DNA of 8,379 nucleotides from contig JAYSYX010000315.1 in NCBI GenBank assembly GCA_043727235.1, forward strand, positions 1-8,379, given 5' to 3'. Shown here piece by piece: positions 7,174-8,379 of this stretch. Positions within the stretch are counted from its first letter, which is position 1. Every line of letters begins with the position of its first letter. The translations under genes were made by a program, and so were the position numbers. The notes below the pieces were generated by a model that did not search any database, had not been told where the DNA came from, and saw nothing but the letters and a program-made list of their open reading frames with translations. The DNA is from UBA7236 sp043727235. GTDB taxonomy: Bacteria; Bacteroidota; Bacteroidia; Chitinophagales; BACL12.

Positions 7174-8055
7174 TTAATACAATTCATCCAACTTCATGTT
7201 GATGTATTTGTGAACCGAATTTCTTGTGCTGAACCAGGTGATAAGTACGCCTACCCCTACCAACATTAAAAATGTAAATATAAATCCTCTTTTTAAGGTA
7301 CCATTGCTAAAATCCCAATAGTGAAAATTATTATGTATATACATTACAGCAATAAATAAAACCAGCATTGCAACACCGGCACTACATAAACCATTAATGA
7401 TACTTCTGCGCACATAAGGACCTGTAATGAATGATCGGGTTGCGCCAACAAGTTGCATACTTCTCACCAAAAAACGATTGGAATACATGCTAAGTCGAAT
7501 TGTTTTATCAATTATCGCAATGGAAATAATTAAAAATAAAATTGAAAGTCCCGCAATGATGAATCCAGCAATTTTGAGGTCGCTGTCAACCGAACTTATT
7601 AATTCTTCATTTGCGCGGGTATGGGTTATTTCGGGAAATATTTGCAATTTTTCGCGAAACATGCTCATGCTGTCGATATTAACTGCCGAAGCATTTAAAC
7701 TGATATCAACTGATGCAGGTAATGGATTAACATCACCCAAAATTTCTGATGGATCTTCGTTGAATTTATTTTCGAAGATCTTCATGGCATCATCCTTCGA
7801 AATATATTTTGTGGATTTAACGGAAGGTTCCGCTTCAATTTTTTTTAATAATTTATCTACATCGCTTTGGGTGAGTCCTTCTTTTAAATAAGCAGAAATT
7901 ACAAGGTCTTCTTTGATATTGGCCTCTTCATATTTAAAGGAAATGAACAGAATGCACATTAAACCCAACATCAGCAATGCTAATGAGGTGATGAGGATGG
8001 AATTGATATAATGCGTTTGCTTGCGTTGAAGCGATTTTCCGGCCTGTTGCGACAT
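7174..8055 (-). CDS. ftsX: Cell division protein FtsX, ABC transporter permease family
   Basis: FtsX with the ATPase FtsE forms an inner-membrane complex that, in studied bacteria, activates cell-wall hydrolases at the division site. With the ATG at 8055 the protein has 293 residues. It has the FtsX layout: a cytoplasmic N-terminus, a first membrane helix (about 19-40), and a large outer domain (about 41-162) with ISAYLKEGLTQSDVDKLLKKIEAEPSVKSTKYISKDDAM (53-91). Three further helices follow at about 163-183, 222-241 and 258-276. Between helices two and three is the family's cytoplasmic stretch IRLSMYSNRFLVRSMQLVGAT (186-206). A TTG at 8064 would add three residues, but it lies within the -7 promoter box, so I chose the ATG. 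No ftsE is adjacent, as is usual in Bacteroidota. It is the first gene of the ftsX-DUF3098-uppP-truB operon. Confidence 0.93.
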   Translation of the reverse strand: MSQQAGKSLQRKQTHYINSILITSLALLMLGLMCILFISFKYEEANIKEDLVISAYLKEGLTQSDVDKLLKKIEAEPSVKSTKYISKDDAMKIFENKFNEDPSEILGDVNPLPASVDISLNASAVNIDSMSMFREKLQIFPEITHTRANEELISSVDSDLKIAGFIIAGLSILFLIISIAIIDKTIRLSMYSNRFLVRSMQLVGATRSFITGPYVRRSIINGLCSAGVAMLVLFIAVMYIHNNFHYWDFSNGTLKRGFIFTFLMLVGVGVLITWFSTRNSVHKYINMKLDELY

Positions 8056-8061
8056 TGGCTG

Positions 8062-8095
8062 CAAATTTAGCGGTTTTACCCGATTGAACGCAAAA
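8062..8095 (-). promoter_or_regulatory. ftsX operon promoter
   Basis: On the minus strand TTTTG (8095-8091) is followed, 21 bases later, by TAAATTTG (8069-8062), a perfect TAnnTTTG. Six bases (CAGCCA) separate it from the ATG at 8055, so the estimated leader is about three bases. The last three bases of the -7 box are the in-frame TTG that would otherwise extend the gene. Confidence 0.65.
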
Positions 8096-8118
8096 GGTTA
8101 TTGGAAATTGCTGTGGGT

Positions 8119-8146
8119 AAGTGAATACTTTGTTTGGAAAGTGAAT
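8119..8146. repeat. Pair of 8-bp direct repeats upstream of the ftsX promoter
   Basis: AAGTGAAT occurs at 8119-8126 and again at 8139-8146, exactly 20 bp apart (about two helical turns), some 25-50 bp upstream of the ftsX -33 box. Such phasing is compatible with a regulator binding twice to one DNA face, but chance similarity in A+T-rich DNA is also possible. Confidence 0.25.
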
Positions 8147-8157
8147 TTTATGGGAGA

Positions 8158-8251
8158 GTGCGTGAGGGATAGTAGCGAAAAGCCCACAGCGAGGCACGAG
8201 CGAGGACTTGTAGCGAATAGCCCGACCCACAGGGGCACGCCCGCCTGGCCC
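8158..8251. repeat. GC-rich intergenic block, probable dispersed Bacteroidota repeat
   Basis: About two thirds G+C by my count (62 of 94), standing out sharply from A+T-rich flanks. It contains a near-perfect direct repeat, GTAGCGAAAAGCCC at 8172-8185 and GTAGCGAATAGCCC at 8210-8223 (13 of 14 identical, 38 bp apart). It also has a tandem AGCGAGG pair at 8188-8194 and 8199-8205. GCGTG at 8160-8164 can pair with CACGC at 8236-8240 to close the block. From memory, similar 'GAGGGAT...AGCGAAAAGCCC...GCGAGGCACGAGCGAGGACTTG' blocks recur between genes in many Bacteroidota genomes; I cannot confirm that here. Several frames are open through it, but none looks like protein. Its function is unknown: it could be a REP-like element, an RNA structure or a transcription end for a neighbour outside the window. 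Confidence 0.6.
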
Positions 8252-8379
8252 TTTGAACATAATCGCATTACTGAGCAATTTATCAAGTCCTATAATTTAT
8301 AGTAGGTCTTAAATTATTGCTGGGGTCATTCGGGCAGGCCCAAAATATCTTTCGACAATTGTTGGTGATCCTGTTTTCA
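8252..8379. other. Intergenic tail with no supportable gene
   Basis: Together with 8070-8251 this makes more than 300 bases upstream of ftsX without a gene. Two minus-strand frames and two plus-strand frames are open to the window edge, but none has a recognisable protein end or start. Small palindromes are present: CTATAATTTATAG at 8290-8302 and GGGCAGGCCC at 8332-8341. Neither is followed by a clear T-run, so I do not call a terminator. Confidence 0.4.

Noticed and set aside
7427..7891. 154-codon plus-strand frame opposite ftsX
   Set aside because: Fully antisense to a well-conserved gene, with no recognisable domain and no promoter or neighbour support.
8084..8302. Open frames on both strands through the GC-rich block that could be read as small proteins
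   Set aside because: They exist because the block lacks stops at higher G+C. The translations are low-complexity and unlike known proteins, and they overlap one another and the ftsX promoter. The block itself looks like a repeat.
8326..8376. Minus-strand tail that reads like a protein C-terminus (KQDHQQLSKDILGLPE then stop)
   Set aside because: The same frame has another stop at 8377-8379, leaving 16 codons with no start, so it cannot be the end of a gene entering from the right.
8310..8379. Plus-strand frame with a signal-peptide-like stretch (KLLLGSFGQAQN)
   Set aside because: A stop lies just upstream at about 8292-8294 with no ATG or good start between. The resemblance is too short to support a gene.

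Overview
The window looks like a chromosomal housekeeping segment from a member of the Bacteroidota. Four start codons lie just downstream of perfect TAnnTTTG elements, the -7 box of the Bacteroidota primary sigma factor. I see no Shine-Dalgarno sequence before any start. The gene set is also typical of the phylum: an HsdR-N-domain protein divergent from holA, and a DUF3098 gene between ftsX and uppP. The DNA is A+T-rich except for one short GC-rich block near the right end. I cannot resolve the organism below phylum; a Chitinophagales/Sphingobacteriia-like relative is only a guess.

Layout. At the left edge, on the minus strand, is gdhA (NADP-type glutamate dehydrogenase, missing its last roughly 30 residues). 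Upstream of it on the same strand is a small stand-alone PD-(D/E)XK nuclease-like protein (HsdR N-terminal domain). That gene is divergent from holA (DNA polymerase III delta) across a 50-bp promoter region. holA converges on ribF (bifunctional riboflavin kinase/FAD synthetase) so tightly that their stop codons overlap. ribF is divergent, across 51 bp, from a multi-pass membrane glycosyltransferase of the GT39/GT-C type. That gene converges on the tail of a minus-strand operon transcribed ftsX -> DUF3098 -> uppP -> truB. The operon has gaps of 15, 9 and 1 bp and a well-formed promoter just before ftsX.

The genes span nitrogen assimilation (gdhA), replication (holA), flavin cofactors (ribF), cell division and envelope (ftsX, DUF3098, uppP, GT39-like) and tRNA modification (truB). 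The ftsX operon links division, recycling of the undecaprenyl carrier and an uncharacterised small membrane protein.

The right 280 or so bases hold no gene I can support. They contain a GC-rich block of about 94 bp with internal direct repeats, which I think is a dispersed Bacteroidota intergenic repeat. I saw no mobile element, CRISPR array, tRNA or rRNA, and no convincing new multi-gene system. The points most worth following up are the GC-rich repeat, the recurring near-leaderless promoters, the orphan nuclease beside holA, and the DUF3098 protein in the ftsX-uppP operon.
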